From Puccinia triticina (taxonomy: Eukaryota; Basidiomycota; Pucciniomycetes; Pucciniales; Pucciniaceae), in assembly GCF_026914185.1 (NCBI RefSeq), contig NC_070574.1, positions 2,294,501 to 2,358,500 of the forward strand: a DNA stretch of 64,000 bases. The letters run 5' to 3'. The notes under the pieces are model-generated. The model worked only from the letters and a program-made list of their open reading frames with translations. It searched no databases and was not told the DNA's origin. Position 1 is the stretch's first letter, and every line of letters begins with the position of its first letter. The position numbers and the translations under genes were made by a program. Shown here piece after piece: positions 32,071 to 43,634 of the stretch.

Positions 32071-32676
32071 AGATTTTAATGTGAGAATTGAATGGTGTGA
32101 GGAAGTTGCCAATTGAATATAACTTGAGACTTAACTGGTGTGATTCAACCATGTTCTTTGAATTTGGATTCTCTCAGGACTGGTGCGAGATAGTCCCTGA
32201 CAGCCCAGAAGTGAGTTTGGGTGAACTGCTGGAAGGACTGCATTCTTATTCTGGAGATATGCTTGTATTGTTGGTCTTCGTCTCCGTCGTGATAAAGGAG
32301 GGTGGGCAAAAGAGGTGGCGAGGGAGGGGCCGAGTCCCAGGGATCAGATGAATGTAGGGAGAAAAGACGATGAGGGCGTCAGTGGCACAGAGAAGAAGCT
32401 GTTGCCATTCTCATCTGCCTAGCCAGACCACGGCCACCAAAACATTGGGTTTGGTTAGGTAACAGGACCAAGTTCTCTTGAGGGCCAGCTATACCAAACA
32501 TTGTGGGCGCATACATAGATGGTTGAGGTGCCCGTGCGAGCAGTTGATCAGGAGACGACCGAAAAAAAAACTGTGTATGATATTGGGGGTCCGTTTGCCT
32601 AGAGTTTTTGGTTGGTGTTTGGTGGATTTTCAGCGAAGCAAACCGCGTTTCCTGCCTTTGCTGTACATACATATTA

Positions 32677-32870
32677 GGGGGGTTCACAATAGGATAAAAG
32701 TAAAATTTTAGAGTCAATTTTAAGGTCTTTATCAACAAATTTTTAAAAATCTGGCAAGGTGTACAGGACTGGGTATCCCCTGAGAATCAGAGCAACATCT
32801 TTATTTTTTAAAAAGTTGTTCATAAAGGTCTTAAAATTAGCTCTAAAGTTTTATTTTTATCCTATTGTGA
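32677..32870. mobile_element. MITE with TA-type ends (copy 2)
   Basis: It begins TAGGGGGGTTCACAATAGGA and ends in the complement CCTATTGTGA, truncated before the terminal CCCCCC. It is the same family as 6551-6750 and 58417-58617. Confidence 0.8.
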
Positions 32871-35039
32871 TTGGTGGTGGTGTTTGTTCCATGGCGGTGG
32901 TGTTTTTGCCATGGCAGTGTTGGTGGCGTTGTTGTTGTGAAACCAGCGGTAAGTCCAAGTCAAAGCCAGAGGCCCCGCGGGGGCTCGGCTATATAAAACC
33001 GCGAGCTGGCCAGTCAGGTTCTCCCCCCAGGCGCATCCGTTTTTGCTGTAATTCCAGCTGGCGGTGCGTCTCATGCTCTCCCGCTGCTTCATATGCATTT
33101 GTACAGCCTGGGGGGTTAAAGAGCTGGCCCCCACTTAGCAGATTGCCACTGCGCTGCTGGGGGCCTTCCTTACATACTGTTTGACCCATCCGGTGAGTTG
33201 GGCGGCAGTATGGGCCTGGGTGCAGCAGCTTTGGCTGGTGTTGGGCTAGGTTGTGTTTTCTGTGGAGGCTAACCTCAGATAGGGGAAGACTTTTTTGCTT
33301 TTTTGTGATTAAAAGATAGGGAAAACCCTTTCTTTGTTGTTTTGTGGATAAAAAATAGGGGAAACCCTTGAATTTTTTTTCCACAAAACTCTGGTTTTAA
33401 TAGACTTGGATTTCTGGGAAGAGAAATATACACTAACATGGCTGCCGAGCATCTTAAGATACTTACCAATTGCAAAAGAGTTGATTTCCACCTTGTCCTC
33501 ATGTCCTGGGGAATGCTGTGTGGCTTCAAACACTCTTTCTCCTGACAGAGCTCAACAAAAAGAACGTTTGAATTTGGGGACTTCTTTAGATTGCAAGAAA
33601 TAGCTTGAAACTGATCAAACCAGTTCATATGTTAGTAAAACTGAAAAGTGAGGTAGATAGACAAGGGTGACTGACCTTAGCAAGTTTTTCTTTTCAGGAT
33701 TGGGAAGTGTATCAATCATTGTCCTCTTCATCACTCAACTCTTCAACATCCTCATCTTTGAGCTCAATCTCTTCCTTGTCAATGAGCTTTGCCACCAGCG
33801 GGTTATTTGCAGGAGGTCCTTTGGCTTCCCCAAACGCAGTTTCATCTTCAGATTCACTCATATCTTCTGTTATCCTAGGTAGGTGCCCAAAGAATTAACA
33901 TTTCATCAATGATCACCACCACCAATTGCAATGAGAAGAACATGAGAAACACACAATTTTATTTGGTCCTCTGGATTGTCGAACTCCTCGTAATTTTCTG
34001 AGTCTTCTTCAAGAGATGCAAGCCTTTTTTTTTCTTGTGGCTTCCAAAAGGTTGCAAAATGACCTGAGCAATTGAATTTAAAATGTGAGTAAAACACCGT
34101 ATCCATTGCGGTTCACCTTTAAATCAAGGCCAATGAAAGCTTCCGACTGTATCAATCATTTTCTGGTTGTTGGTAGCGTTATCAGTTACAATCCCACAGA
34201 TCTGTGAGAGAAATAATTGAATAAGACATAGAATAGAAGCTAAAGAAAGAAAAAAAAATGGAATAATGGTGCTTACCTTGTCCTTCAACCCAAACTTTTC
34301 AGCAATTGCCTGGACTGTTTGAGCAAGATACTCACCCATGTGACTTTTTTTGAGTCTGACAAATTCCAGAGGCATGGCCTCCAAATTAACCCCAATATTG
34401 TCTCCTTCAAGCTTGACCAAGCGGTAAATCACGGTTCCTAATATGTCAAACCCATTCGGGGACTGCCAGGCATCAAGACCTCAATACATCGCACCCTTGT
34501 GATTCTTTAAATAGAAAAATAGTCAGCCCAATGAAACAGGTGAGGAAGAAGAAATCAACAACCTTGAGAGATTCTATGAAAGACTCCTGCATGGCCATGT
34601 ATAATCAACCAATATCTTTAGATACTACCTTATCTCTTGGTAGATTTTGTATGACAAATGGGTGCAGAATTGCTTTGTGTGAAAGTTCCCAACAGCTGAA
34701 AATGGGTGGGCCGCTTCCACACACCAGATTTCGCAAAGCTGTGGTACCTATTGCATTGTGAAAATCAGTTCAATATGCATAAAAGGGATTGATCCAAGAA
34801 GAAGAAGAAGCCGCTGTAACCTCTTGCGCATCAGCATTGCCTGTGCCAGAAATACCCAGAGCTGCAAGGCTTTGCAATTCTGATTCCTTCACCTTCTTCA
34901 TACAAGTTGCAACATGCTTAGAGAGATTGCTGGGTGAAGTGTCATAAATTGGACAGTTGATGTTGTTGCTGCAGCTGGAAAAAAAAATGTAGTTTGAAAG
35001 ATGAAAGGGAATGAAGTAGGTGATAGTCCGACTTTAATA

Positions 35040-35190
35040 TGGTTTTCATGGATGAAAATCCCAAAATGAATCTGGTATAGTCTCATTAGTCTCAAAATAT
35101 TGCCTGATTGACGTAGTTTTCTGGTGTTTCTGCCACTGTAATACCTGTATCTCAACTGGGGCTAACATTTTTTTCCTGATATTTGAACTA
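35040..35190. repeat. 180-bp satellite, left of Helitron 2
   Basis: One unit of the satellite seen at 21443-22600 stops at GATATTTGAACTA (35190), where Helitron 2 is inserted, and continues at 38453. Confidence 0.8.
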
Positions 35191-36109
35191 CTAGAGGCCA
35201 AGGCGGCTGCGCCGCTGCAGATGTCATGGCAAGTGTCAGGCCAACTCTGGTTGGCTGAGATAATGAAGATGGTACCATGGTAATATCTCATAAATGTTTG
35301 CTGTGTTTCCCCTTCACCTACCAGTAACAGCGGTGCACTACCAATAATCAAATTATCTCCCAAAACCCACATGACCATTTTAACTATGGCATCATTGAAA
35401 ACTTTTTGATGTCTGTAACCTCAAATTGTTTTACTACTTGATCTCAATTTGATGACATTTTTTTATGCACATAATGTAAAGTGTAAGGCAAGCTCACACT
35501 TTCAATGCCAGTTTCTGCAATTCCAGCCATCCTTACCCCAGAAATTGGCCCAATTGAGGTGTTCCTTCCTGTTAAATCGGTTGATTGACAAGAAAAATTT
35601 CATGATTACACTGGGAATTCAGTTCAAATCAGCATTGCATGTACCTTGTGTGCATTGCCTCAGGCCATAAACTTATTCAAATTTAATTTTGTGATTTGAT
35701 TAATTCAAAACTTGAGCCAAATTGGCTCATTTCTTGTCGGGTTTTGGGGATTTGGCTACAGCACTGCCTTGATTTATCTTCCTGTTGTTTCCTTTTGACT
35801 GTAGCTGCCTGTTTGAACCCCCTTTTACAGTAGGAAGGCCCTAACACTTCACAATTACCAATTGCAAAAGAGTGATGTTATGGTAATGATTGGTCAATTG
35901 ATCTCCATCACAACAGTTTTTTTTTACAAAAAAACTTCATTTTAAGCCTCATTGTACACTGCATTTAGTTTGTTTTTAGGGGCACTTTATGTATTCTTCA
36001 TGTGACAAGATCACAAAATAGAGGTGAGATTGTCCGGCAAGAGAAGAAACTGTGATTTGGAGGAGAGCGAGAGAGATGTATAAATATGCAATGAAGCAGA
36101 AGGGGTGGG

Positions 36110-36335
36110 AGGATCAAAGCAGGCCGGCAGTATTGGTTGCGAGTCCCAAAAATTTGAGTTCATGCAGGAGCACGTTAGGCTGGATCTTAATGGCATCGCC
36201 GAGGGCCAACAAGACCTCATAGGTGGGGCCAAGGGTGCGGAGTTGGAGGCTCGAGAGGACATTTTTGGTCCGGATCACTTGGTTCTTGAGGATCGCCGCG
36301 AGCTCTTGGTTGGTTGAATCCAGCCGGATCGGGTA
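36110..36335 (-). pseudogene. Unidentified captured gene fragment
   Basis: The minus strand reads about 70 codons without low complexity (LRTLGPTYEVLLALGDAIKI, LHELKFLGLATN) ending in a TGA. Codon use looks genuine but I do not recognise the family. It lies inside Helitron 2, upstream repeats on one side and the SDR remnant on the other. Confidence 0.45.
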
Positions 36336-36839
36336 GATCAGCAGATTGCCGTTCAGGCGCTTTGACTTCAGACAATTCTACTCACCCCCACTCCCCCGGA
36401 ACCGTCCGCTAGCTTACTCGGCGGGTTTGGCGAGCTGGGGCTGAAGCTTAAGGGCGCATTCGCCATTGCTAGGAGGGAGGAAGGGAGGGGGGCTTATCAG
36501 CCTTGAGTCTGACAATCAGTGCAGCCAACTGTATGATATGATTGACGTCCAACATTCTGGCCCCACGTCTCTTGGCGGTGCTCGCGGGCTTTGTGACGCT
36601 CGGAAAAAGGGGAAGTACATATACACAAATGAAGGCAGGAGAGAGGACGCGCAAGGAGGGTTTCGTGGTTATACAACTGGCGGGGGGCATTCATGGAGAG
36701 ATGGGGATCTTTTATGCCGAGGCCAGACTCTTGGGGGGATCGGACGCAGGCTCCCCGGTCCGAGTCTAAGAAAAAACAGACAGTCGGTCAGTGGAGGGAG
36801 AGAAGCAGAGGGGAATGAGTGGCGGCGGGTGAGACTGAC

Positions 36840-37700
36840 AACATAACAGGCATGTGCGCCGCCGTCGACCATAAAGTCTGTGCCGGTCACATAGCTGCTG
36901 TCCTCGCAGGCAAGGAACAATGCGCCCCGGGCCTGCTCAACTGCCTCGCCTAACCGGCCCATTGGCAGATGGAACACCCTGCGCTCGCGCTTCTTGGGAG
37001 TGTTCAAAAAGTCCATTCGCAGGGCTGTTTGGCGACCGCTTCCGGGTGTTAGCTTTTGCTCGAAACGTCATCATCTGGGCCCGAGCAACTCACGCGTGCG
37101 AAGAGGACCTCTACATGGCAGAGAGGAGAGCCGGTGAGGTGGCGTCTTTGCAGTGGCTGTAGCTCGAGCAGTACTCACGGACAAAGCACATTCACTTGGA
37201 TCCCGTCTCGGGCGTGGACCATCGCCAGTTCTCAAGTCATCGCCAACACGGCGCTCTTGCTTGCGGTATCTGGAACCATGTTGAAAATATCAGTGGACCA
37301 TGGCAGTGATGAGAAGGATGAACAAGAGATGTTAGTGCGCACAAGCGAGTTGGGGAGTGGCGGCGCCGAGCTTGGCCACAAAGCTGGCCGTGTTGATGAT
37401 GCTTCTGCCCGGCTTCAGGCCCTTGCTCTCATCCACGGGGTTAGCGAGCATTGCCTGGATGCCATACTTGCAACCCCACCAGACCCCTTTGCAGTTCACA
37501 CGCATCGTGAGGTCCCAGATCTTCTCCTCCGTCTGGACGGCATCCGAGTCGTCGGGATGCATGATCACCGCACTGAATGTCCCAAGACCTTCAGCTTGCA
37601 TGATCGGCCGCTCTCGGGTCAGGAGAGCAAACATATTTGTTAAAGATCACGTCCAAGCGGCCGCCCACCTTGACAGCCTTGATGTGGGTGGCGGGAGATA
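36840..37700 (-). pseudogene. Short-chain dehydrogenase/reductase remnant
   Basis: Pieces in order on the minus strand: GGRLDVIF; DLTMRVNCKGVWWGCKYGIQ and SIINTASFVAKLGAATPQLA; after an intron, YTASKSAVLAMT with the SDR Tyr and Lys; ELAMVHARDGIQVNVLCP; then LPMGRLGEAVEQARGALFLA and SSYVTGTDFMVDGG. This is the order of a classical SDR. A TGA at 37232-37234 interrupts the frame after LAMT, and the N-terminal NAD-binding glycine motif is not found. The substrate cannot be told. Position inside Helitron 2 suggests capture. Confidence 0.85.
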
Positions 37701-38452
37701 CGGGTATGAGGCATTGTCAGGCTGGGGGCAAGTTGGCGTGGTGGCGGGAGGCTAGGGGGTGGTTATGACGGATTGGTTGGGGGCGGAGGGAGGGGTCGCA
37801 ATGGGTGTGGGTTGGGCGGCGGAATAAAGCTAAGTTGTCATGGAGTGGTAGTGGCTGCTGAGGCAATGGGTTGGCATGGAGGTGTGGAGGAGGCTGGTTG
37901 AGGTGGAAACGAGGTGGTTGGTGGTTATTGCCTGGGTGACTGGATGGATTGATAGGTGCAAGTAGGGTGGTTGGTGGTGAGTGCGGGCATCAAGGAGGGA
38001 TGAAGGTGGGGGCCAGTGGCTATAAGAAGGTGTGCGGACTGGTTGGTTAATCCCCAGGCAACTCCCAAAGCTGTAATTCCAGCCAAGGGGTTGTCTCACC
38101 ACCGTCCGCTGTTGCAATTGCGCAGTCCGGCGGTGGATATTCGTGGACCCCCCTGTGCTTTAGGGCTGGGGGTCTTCTTCCCAACACTTTTTGACCCTGC
38201 TAGACAGGGATGGGTGTTGGGCCACGGTGTGTCAGCTTGCTGCGCTGGGTGGCTGGGTGCGGGCTGGTTTTTTTGTAGCAATTTGTGTGCATTCTTTTTG
38301 TTTTTTGGGTTTTTGTGGCAAGATTTATTGTTTGTTGTTTCTGTGGTTTGTAAAAGGGGAAACCCTTGATTTTTTTTTTTTTTTTTTGGCTACTTTGTAG
38401 GGTGAACCCTTGAATTTTTTTTGTACAAACCTGAGGCTTTAATATACTTGGA

Positions 38453-39485
38453 TTAAGATAAGCAATGTTGAGAAAGTGATTTGGGTCAGCTTTTGCCCAT
38501 GAAAATCCCAAAATGTGGCAGCTACAGTCTGATGTGTTTCAAAATATCACTAAATTGTTTTTTTTTTTGTGTTTCTGCCACTATATTTCAATAGGGAATG
38601 GTGATTATTTCATGATATTGGTACCAAAATTTTCATCAATTACAAATGATGATTTTGGTATGCCTTCCAGGGATGAAAATCCCAAAAAGGAGCTGGTGTA
38701 GTCTGATTAGTCTCAAAATTTTGCCCAATTGGGTAGCTTTGGGTGTTTCTGCCACTGTATCTCAACTGGGGCTAACATTTCTTTCATGATATTGGTACCA
38801 TTAAGATAAGCTGCAATGTTGAGAGAGTAATTTGGGTCAGCCTTTGCCCATTCACATCCCAAAATGTGGTAGCTACAGTCTGATAGGTGGTCTCAAAATA
38901 TCACCAAATTGTTTGTTTTTTTGTGTTTCTGCGGCTACATCCCAACAGGGAATGGTGATTATTTCATGATATTGGTACCAAAATGTTCATTGATTTCAAA
39001 AGATGGATTTGGTATAGCTTTGAGGGATAAACAATACCCCAACTTGATTTTTCAACATTAATTTTGATCATTCTTGCACCAATATAATCATGTAACAATA
39101 AACATTCCCCATTGAGATATAGTGACAGAAACACCCAATTAGGTGATACTTTGAGACTTGTGAGAGGCTACCACATTTTGCCATGTTTGTGGGAAAAGGC
39201 TGATTCAAATTAACCTATTAAGATTTCTGATCATATTTGGTCCAATATGCTGAAAAAAATGTTAAGCCCAGTTGAGATACAGTGGCAGAAACACCAAAAA
39301 ACTACCCAATTAGGCAATATTTTGAGACTAATCAGACTTTAGCAGCTCCTTTTTGGGATTTTCATCCATGAAAATTCCACCATGGAGTCGCTATAGTCTG
39401 ATCAGTCCCAAAATATCACCCACTTGAGCAATTTTTTGGGATTTCTGCCACTAGATCTCAATTGGTGCTAACATTTATTTCATTA
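38453..39485. repeat. 180-bp satellite, block 2, mixed orientation
   Basis: GTTTCTGCCACT recurs at about 38569, 38744 and 38924. From about 39060 several units are inverted (CAGTGGCAGAAACACC near 39280), so the block turns head to head. Confidence 0.85.
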
Positions 39486-40560
39486 TATTTTTGCCGTGTA
39501 CCAGTGCGGTAGAAAAGGAAGGACCTCCTGTAGGAAATGGCCAGAGCAGACCTTCTTCCACGCAAGATATTCCCAAGTAGTCGAGGGAAACTCCAAAATC
39601 AGTGTAGCATAAGCATAAAATAATTCCGCAGAAGAAAAGTAACCCATAAAGCAATAATAATAACAGTAAAATGTTGAAATAGTACAGCAAATACCGTAAA
39701 ACACCGCAAGAAGTAGCCATAAAGAATGATAACCATGATAAACCATAAAAATCCATCTGCAATCACAATCTGCAGAAACGAGTAAAATTCCGCAATATAA
39801 TGAACAAAAGTCCCTAAAAAGATAGCATGATAAGATCCCCCGCAGGGAGAAAACACTTCTCCCTTACATAGACAAATTTTCACTGCTCTGCTATAGAGAA
39901 TGAACCAAGAAAAAACTCCGCCGCTGTGATGAACAAAAGTGGTCACTGCGTAGAAATGTCAGGACCCCGCCGCTCCAAGATGATTCCCAGGTAAAGTCGG
40001 GTGATCTGGAGAAACTCCGCTGCACAGCTCCGCTGTGTTGTAGGGCTCTGAGTGGGATAAATAAAGTAAAGCACGTAAAATAATCTAGCTCCGCAAAGTA
40101 AACAGTAAAATAAAGCTCTGCCGCATAAAGAAGATAACTCCGCCACAAAACTCCGCAACAATTGCAAGAAAACAGCCGTAAAGCCAGCGCAACCGTAACA
40201 CATAAAGCAAGTCCGCAACGTAAAAACTCCGCTCTGCAATGTATGCAAAGTAAAAGAAGCACAAAAATCCGCAAAGTAAAGTAAAAGCCGTAAAAAGGAG
40301 AGTTTGTGGGGAGTATGATGATGAATCCTCCCTCCCCCACTGTGGTTTTATAGAGAAAAAGGAAGAGAACTAAAAGATATCCTCCGCCCGCCAGCTCCCA
40401 CGCACGCCATCCGCTAACTCTGTTCACACACGCACACTCGTCATCCGCCAAGCGCTACACGCGCATGTCATCTGCCAAGCTCCGCTCTCACACCAACTCC
40501 TGTCGCCTCTGCCGCTGTGGTAGACGGAAAAGTGAAAAATCAAAAGTTTTTCCTCATACA
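39486..40560 (-). repeat. Dispersed element related to 50600-51080
   Basis: GACCCCGCCGCTCCAAGATG with flanks (39955-40020) recurs at 50640-50705, each followed by plus-strand AGTAAA/CCGCAA-rich sequence and then a C-rich CATCCGCCA segment. A minus-strand TATA (CTATAAAACCACAGTG, near 40355) suggests an LTR-like regulatory region. Long minus-strand frames here are hydrophobic low complexity and not accepted. Confidence 0.5.
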
Positions 40561-41520
40561 TATATTTACTCACCCTAGGCCTCAAGATATCACCAAATAG
40601 ACCTCATAAATGAATTCTACGGCCAATTTTACCCCTAGTCACCACTGGAAGCGTCACTGGAACCCCGCAGGATTGGAAGTTACACCCTCTTGGACCCTCA
40701 TGGACACGGCCAGCCTCAGTCATTAACCTGTCACACCCCTCAAGTCACCTTTCCCAAGTATATGCATATTCAGCCCTGCCAAACACATACTCTTTTCCAT
40801 TCCTCCTATCTCCACTGCTTATGCAGGGGACCAACCCCATTTCCTCTGTATTTGACATGTCCCTGCTTCATTTATGCACCCCTTGCAGCTGCATGCAGTC
40901 TTCTGACCCCATTTCTGCACTCCTTGCATCAGTCTGACATCACTCATGCACCCCTTGCATGAATTACCTCTGTATTTGACATTTCCCCGCTTTGTTTATG
41001 CGCTCCTTGCATTAGTATGACATCATCTTTCATTTCTCACCCCACTTTCTGCCTGTACTTAGTATCTTCTGACACCACTTGTACGCAGCCCACCAGCTAA
41101 AATACCTCATCCAGGGTCCCCCTTGTAGCTAAAATCCCTCACATTTGTCTATATAAAGAGCTCTCTCCCCCAGTTGTTTTTCCCTCAGCTCAGTATTCCC
41201 CAGTTATTTACATACCACCCTTCACACTTACCATCACCTTCACCCATCACTACAACCCTTATATTTGCAAATAACTACTGAAATCACTCTCAAATCTCAC
41301 ATACCTGTCATCAAACAACTTCATCTGGAACTAGACCAGACCTATCACTTGATTAAAACTTGCCAAGCTTAGCTTGGTGGGTCTTGTTATCTGATAGTAT
41401 AGAAGGGCAGAGTTTGCACCTCCATCATCCCCTTCTCCATTCAGCAAAAGGGTTTCACAACCACTTTTGAGTCTTACACCGCTTGCCTTTGACCGCTGTC
41501 AAACTCCTCTCTCTCTAGCT
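40561..41520. other. Spacer with a possible TATA promoter
   Basis: TATATAAAG at about 41159 is followed by a C/T-rich leader, which looks like an LTR or promoter start, and TGTCACACCCC at 40730 could be an LTR edge. No flanking duplication or coding frame was found. CACCCCTTGCAT-type segments repeat between 40860 and 41010. Confidence 0.35.
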
Positions 41521-41670
41521 TCCACGCCCCTGTCTAGCCTATGATGTCAGGATCCCACACGCCGCCCTTCTGGCTACCATGGCTTCCCCCAATCACCACC
41601 TCCGCTATCCAGTCCGCGCTGGCCTGCTTAGTCTGAGTCCAGTTCCGCCGTCGAGCTCCGCGCGCCGCCG
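41521..41670. repeat. Dispersed repeat, also at 48720 and 51120
   Basis: CCTGTCTAGCCTATGATGTC through CAGTCCGCGCTGGCCTGCTT recurs at 48718-48880 and 51120-51260 with substitutions. Nature unknown. Confidence 0.6.
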
Positions 41671-41896
41671 CCTTCAGTTATGCGCTCCGCTCCGCTCCAT
41701 TCTGCACCGTTTCTGCATCGTTTCCGCACCGTTTCTGCACCGCCTGTGCGCCGCGCTGATTGCTCCGTGGACAATTTGACACAAGTTCCAGAATTGATCA
41801 CCACACCGCATATCATAAACCAATAGAAAAAGTAATAACAAATAGAAATCCTCCTCCCATCCCACGCCAACTTTGTAACAGCTGCGCTGCTTGTAG

Positions 41897-42392
41897 CAAC
41901 ACTGGGTCGCTACGCTAACCATAGCGGTTAGCGTAGCGTAGCGCAGCGCGAATGCGCTATTTTTTAGCGTAGCGTTAGCGCAATTGCACGCATATGCGCT
42001 AACACTACGCGCACGCGGTGCGCAGCTATTTTAGCTGATAGCGTAGCGTTAGCGCAGATGCGCGCAATTGCGCTAACGCTACGCATGCAGGGCGCAAAAG
42101 AGCGCGCGCTACGCTGCGCTACAGCGCCTTTAGCGGGAAAAAAGGGCTTTTTTTCCGCTAAAAGCGGTGTAGCGCAGCGCAGCGTAGCGTAGCGACTGTA
42201 GCGGCGCGCTAACGCTAACAAAGAATTGGCGCGCTGTTAGCGCCGCTGAAAATTAGCGCAGCGTAGCGGCGCTAACAGCGCGCTAACGCTATGCAAAATA
42301 GATGGGCGCTTTTTGCCGCTACGCTAACGCGTAGCGCTGAAATAGCGTAGCGTAGCGTAGCGTAGCGTAGCGTAGCGTAGCGACCCAGTGTT
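41897..42392. mobile_element. 496-bp MITE with 8-bp duplication, built of GCGTAGCG words
   Basis: The ends are CAACACTGGGTCGCTACGC and, inverted, GCGTAGCGACCCAGTGTT. GCTTGTAG is repeated at 41889-41896 and 42393-42400. The interior is almost wholly GCGTAGCG/CGCTACGC words in both orientations. An 8-bp duplication indicates a hAT-type source. The plan matches the 10916 MITE with a different core word. Confidence 0.88.
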
Positions 42393-42661
42393 GCTTGTAG
42401 CGCAGCGGGTTTTTGTGCCGCTGCACTAAACGCCGCGCGCAGCGGCCAGACCGCTGCACAAACCACTTTTTGTTTTCCTCAGAAAAAAAAAAAGACAATT
42501 TTAGTGCACTAAAAAAAGGGGTCACATAGCGCTGAACTGCTGCGCTTCAGAGGTAGCGCAGCGGTTTGTAAAAGAAGAAAGAAAATGGTTTGAATCATGT
42601 TAAAAGAGGTTTAACATGCAACTAGAGGCCAAGGCGGCTTTGCCGCTGCAAATTCAATGGC

Positions 42662-43629
42662 TGTCAGCCTTAGAGTCAACTCAGCTGACCTAAAGTCTGC
42701 CTTTTTCTACTTTTTACATATGAATTAAATTATATCTTTTTTATCTTAAGAGATAACCTTGTTTTGACTTCATATTTTGTTTCCTCATGCAATTTTAACC
42801 CTAGTTACAACTCATCAATTCCTTGTAACTATACTCCTTCCCTGAGTTATTGAGTTGTGACGCGCATGCGCAGTTGTGACGTGTCAGCGCTACCAGGCGC
42901 GCCAAACCACATGTACATATGTAAATTACATAAGCAAACTGTGAAAATTTTCCTAGTCAGGATCCCCCTTGCCTGAGGCGGATCTACAGACTCCAGCACA
43001 CCAGAACCACACCCCAGAGAACCCCAGGATCACCACCAAAGAGATTACTACACTCCCAGTATACCTACCGTCACAGGCGCCTAGGATATTGACAGTAAGT
43101 AACGTCTTTCACTGAACCTTGTTTATCTCAGAGGTACAACTCTTTGTCTTGCTTGATCTTCTCTTTTCTGCTGGTTTTGTCTTCTTCTTGATCACAGGGC
43201 TGTCCCTCCAAATCTACTGGCCTTTGCCTCTATCTTGATCACAGGGCTGTCCCTTCTTATCATTTGGCCTTTGCCTCAAAATCTAGGTTCTGGGCTGTCC
43301 CTCAGGTTTCCCTTTAAGAAACTTGACTATCCAGAAGGAAGCTAAAAAATTGTGGCTGGATTAAACTTATCTAATCCAGATACCCTCCTGAGAGGAAGCT
43401 GTAGCACTTCTTAGCACAGATTAGCAGCACTCTTCTGAAGAGTAGCATTGCCAGTGGACGTGCATTCCCACTAGAATAACCTAGTACTTCTCTTCATCTT
43501 GATCCTGCTCAGTTTTCTCTTTTCTCTTTCTCTCTCTTTCTTATAGTTGTATTTTCTTTATCCCAAGAAATCCAACTATTGCCCCCCATTTCTTGTGTCC
43601 TGCTGTCACTATAGAGACTCAGGCTCACA
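42662..43629 (+). mobile_element. Solo LTR, 968 bp, target duplication ATGGC
   Basis: It begins TGTCAGCCTTAGAG and ends AGGCTCACA, with ATGGC at 42657-42661 and 43630-43634. Without it, the flanks join into the sequence found uninterrupted at 3390-3410. Fragments of the same LTR lie at 9315-9461 (direct) and about 46865-47453 (inverted). Confidence 0.88.
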
Positions 43630-43634
43630 ATGGC

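Larger units (their letters stand above)
29572..33410 (-). mobile_element. Helitron 1 (3,839 bp) carrying an ATG3 fragment
   Basis: Minus-strand 5' end TCCAAGTCTATTAAAACC (at 33410). 3' end: hairpin GCGGCGAAGCCGC, then CTTAGCCT, then CTAG (29575-29572). It is flanked by A (29571) and T (33411) on the plus strand, the A^T target of Helitrons. Removing it restores a 63-bp intron in the hAT transposase. No Rep/helicase gene is inside, so it is non-autonomous. It carries ATG3 pieces (30830-32070) and a TA-flanked MITE (32677-32870). Helitrons 2 and 3 share both ends. Confidence 0.88.
28540..35000 (-). pseudogene. hAT-family transposase, split by a Helitron
   Basis: Order on the minus strand: BED-type zinc finger (NLSKHVATC) near 34890-34990; VIYRLVKLEGDNIG and IVTDNATNN of the RNase H-like core at 34124-34440; acidic linker (33670-33880); RWKSTLLQLVSILRCSAA near 33440-33510; ARDLLEVLQSFYNIT, NACRAGLQLTNKY and LHPSFKDKYFNLAKW at 29090-29525; and the C-terminal dimerisation region (PVSPLKWWKQQ, VDVEQSFSFGRDYVS) at 28590-28930. 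Introns with GT-AG ends separate the pieces. The element is dead: TAG at 29099-29101 and a frameshift near 29400-29440. The intron between 33433 and about 29531 holds a whole Helitron (29572-33410); without it the intron would be about 63 bp. Terminal inverted repeats of the hAT element were not found. Confidence 0.88.
35191..38452 (-). mobile_element. Helitron 2 (3,262 bp) carrying a dehydrogenase fragment
   Basis: Minus-strand 5' end TCCAAGTATATTAAAGCC (38452); 3' end hairpin GCGGCGCAGCCGCC, CTTGGCCT, CTAG (35191). Plus-strand flanks are A (35190) and T (38453). Joining the flanks gives GATATTTGAACT-A-TTAAGATAAGCAATG, which matches an intact satellite unit at about 38790-38815 (GATATTGGTACCATTAAGAT...), a paralogous empty site. 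No replicase is present. Contents: SDR pseudogene and an unidentified frame at 36110-36330. Confidence 0.9.

Noticed and set aside
39891..40451. 186-codon hydrophobic minus-strand frame
   Set aside because: Composition is driven by plus-strand AGTAAA/CCGCAA-rich repeat sequence; no ATG context or domain.
40730..41470. Complete LTR beginning TGTCACACCCC
   Set aside because: A plausible start and TATA are present, but no matching end with a target duplication could be found.
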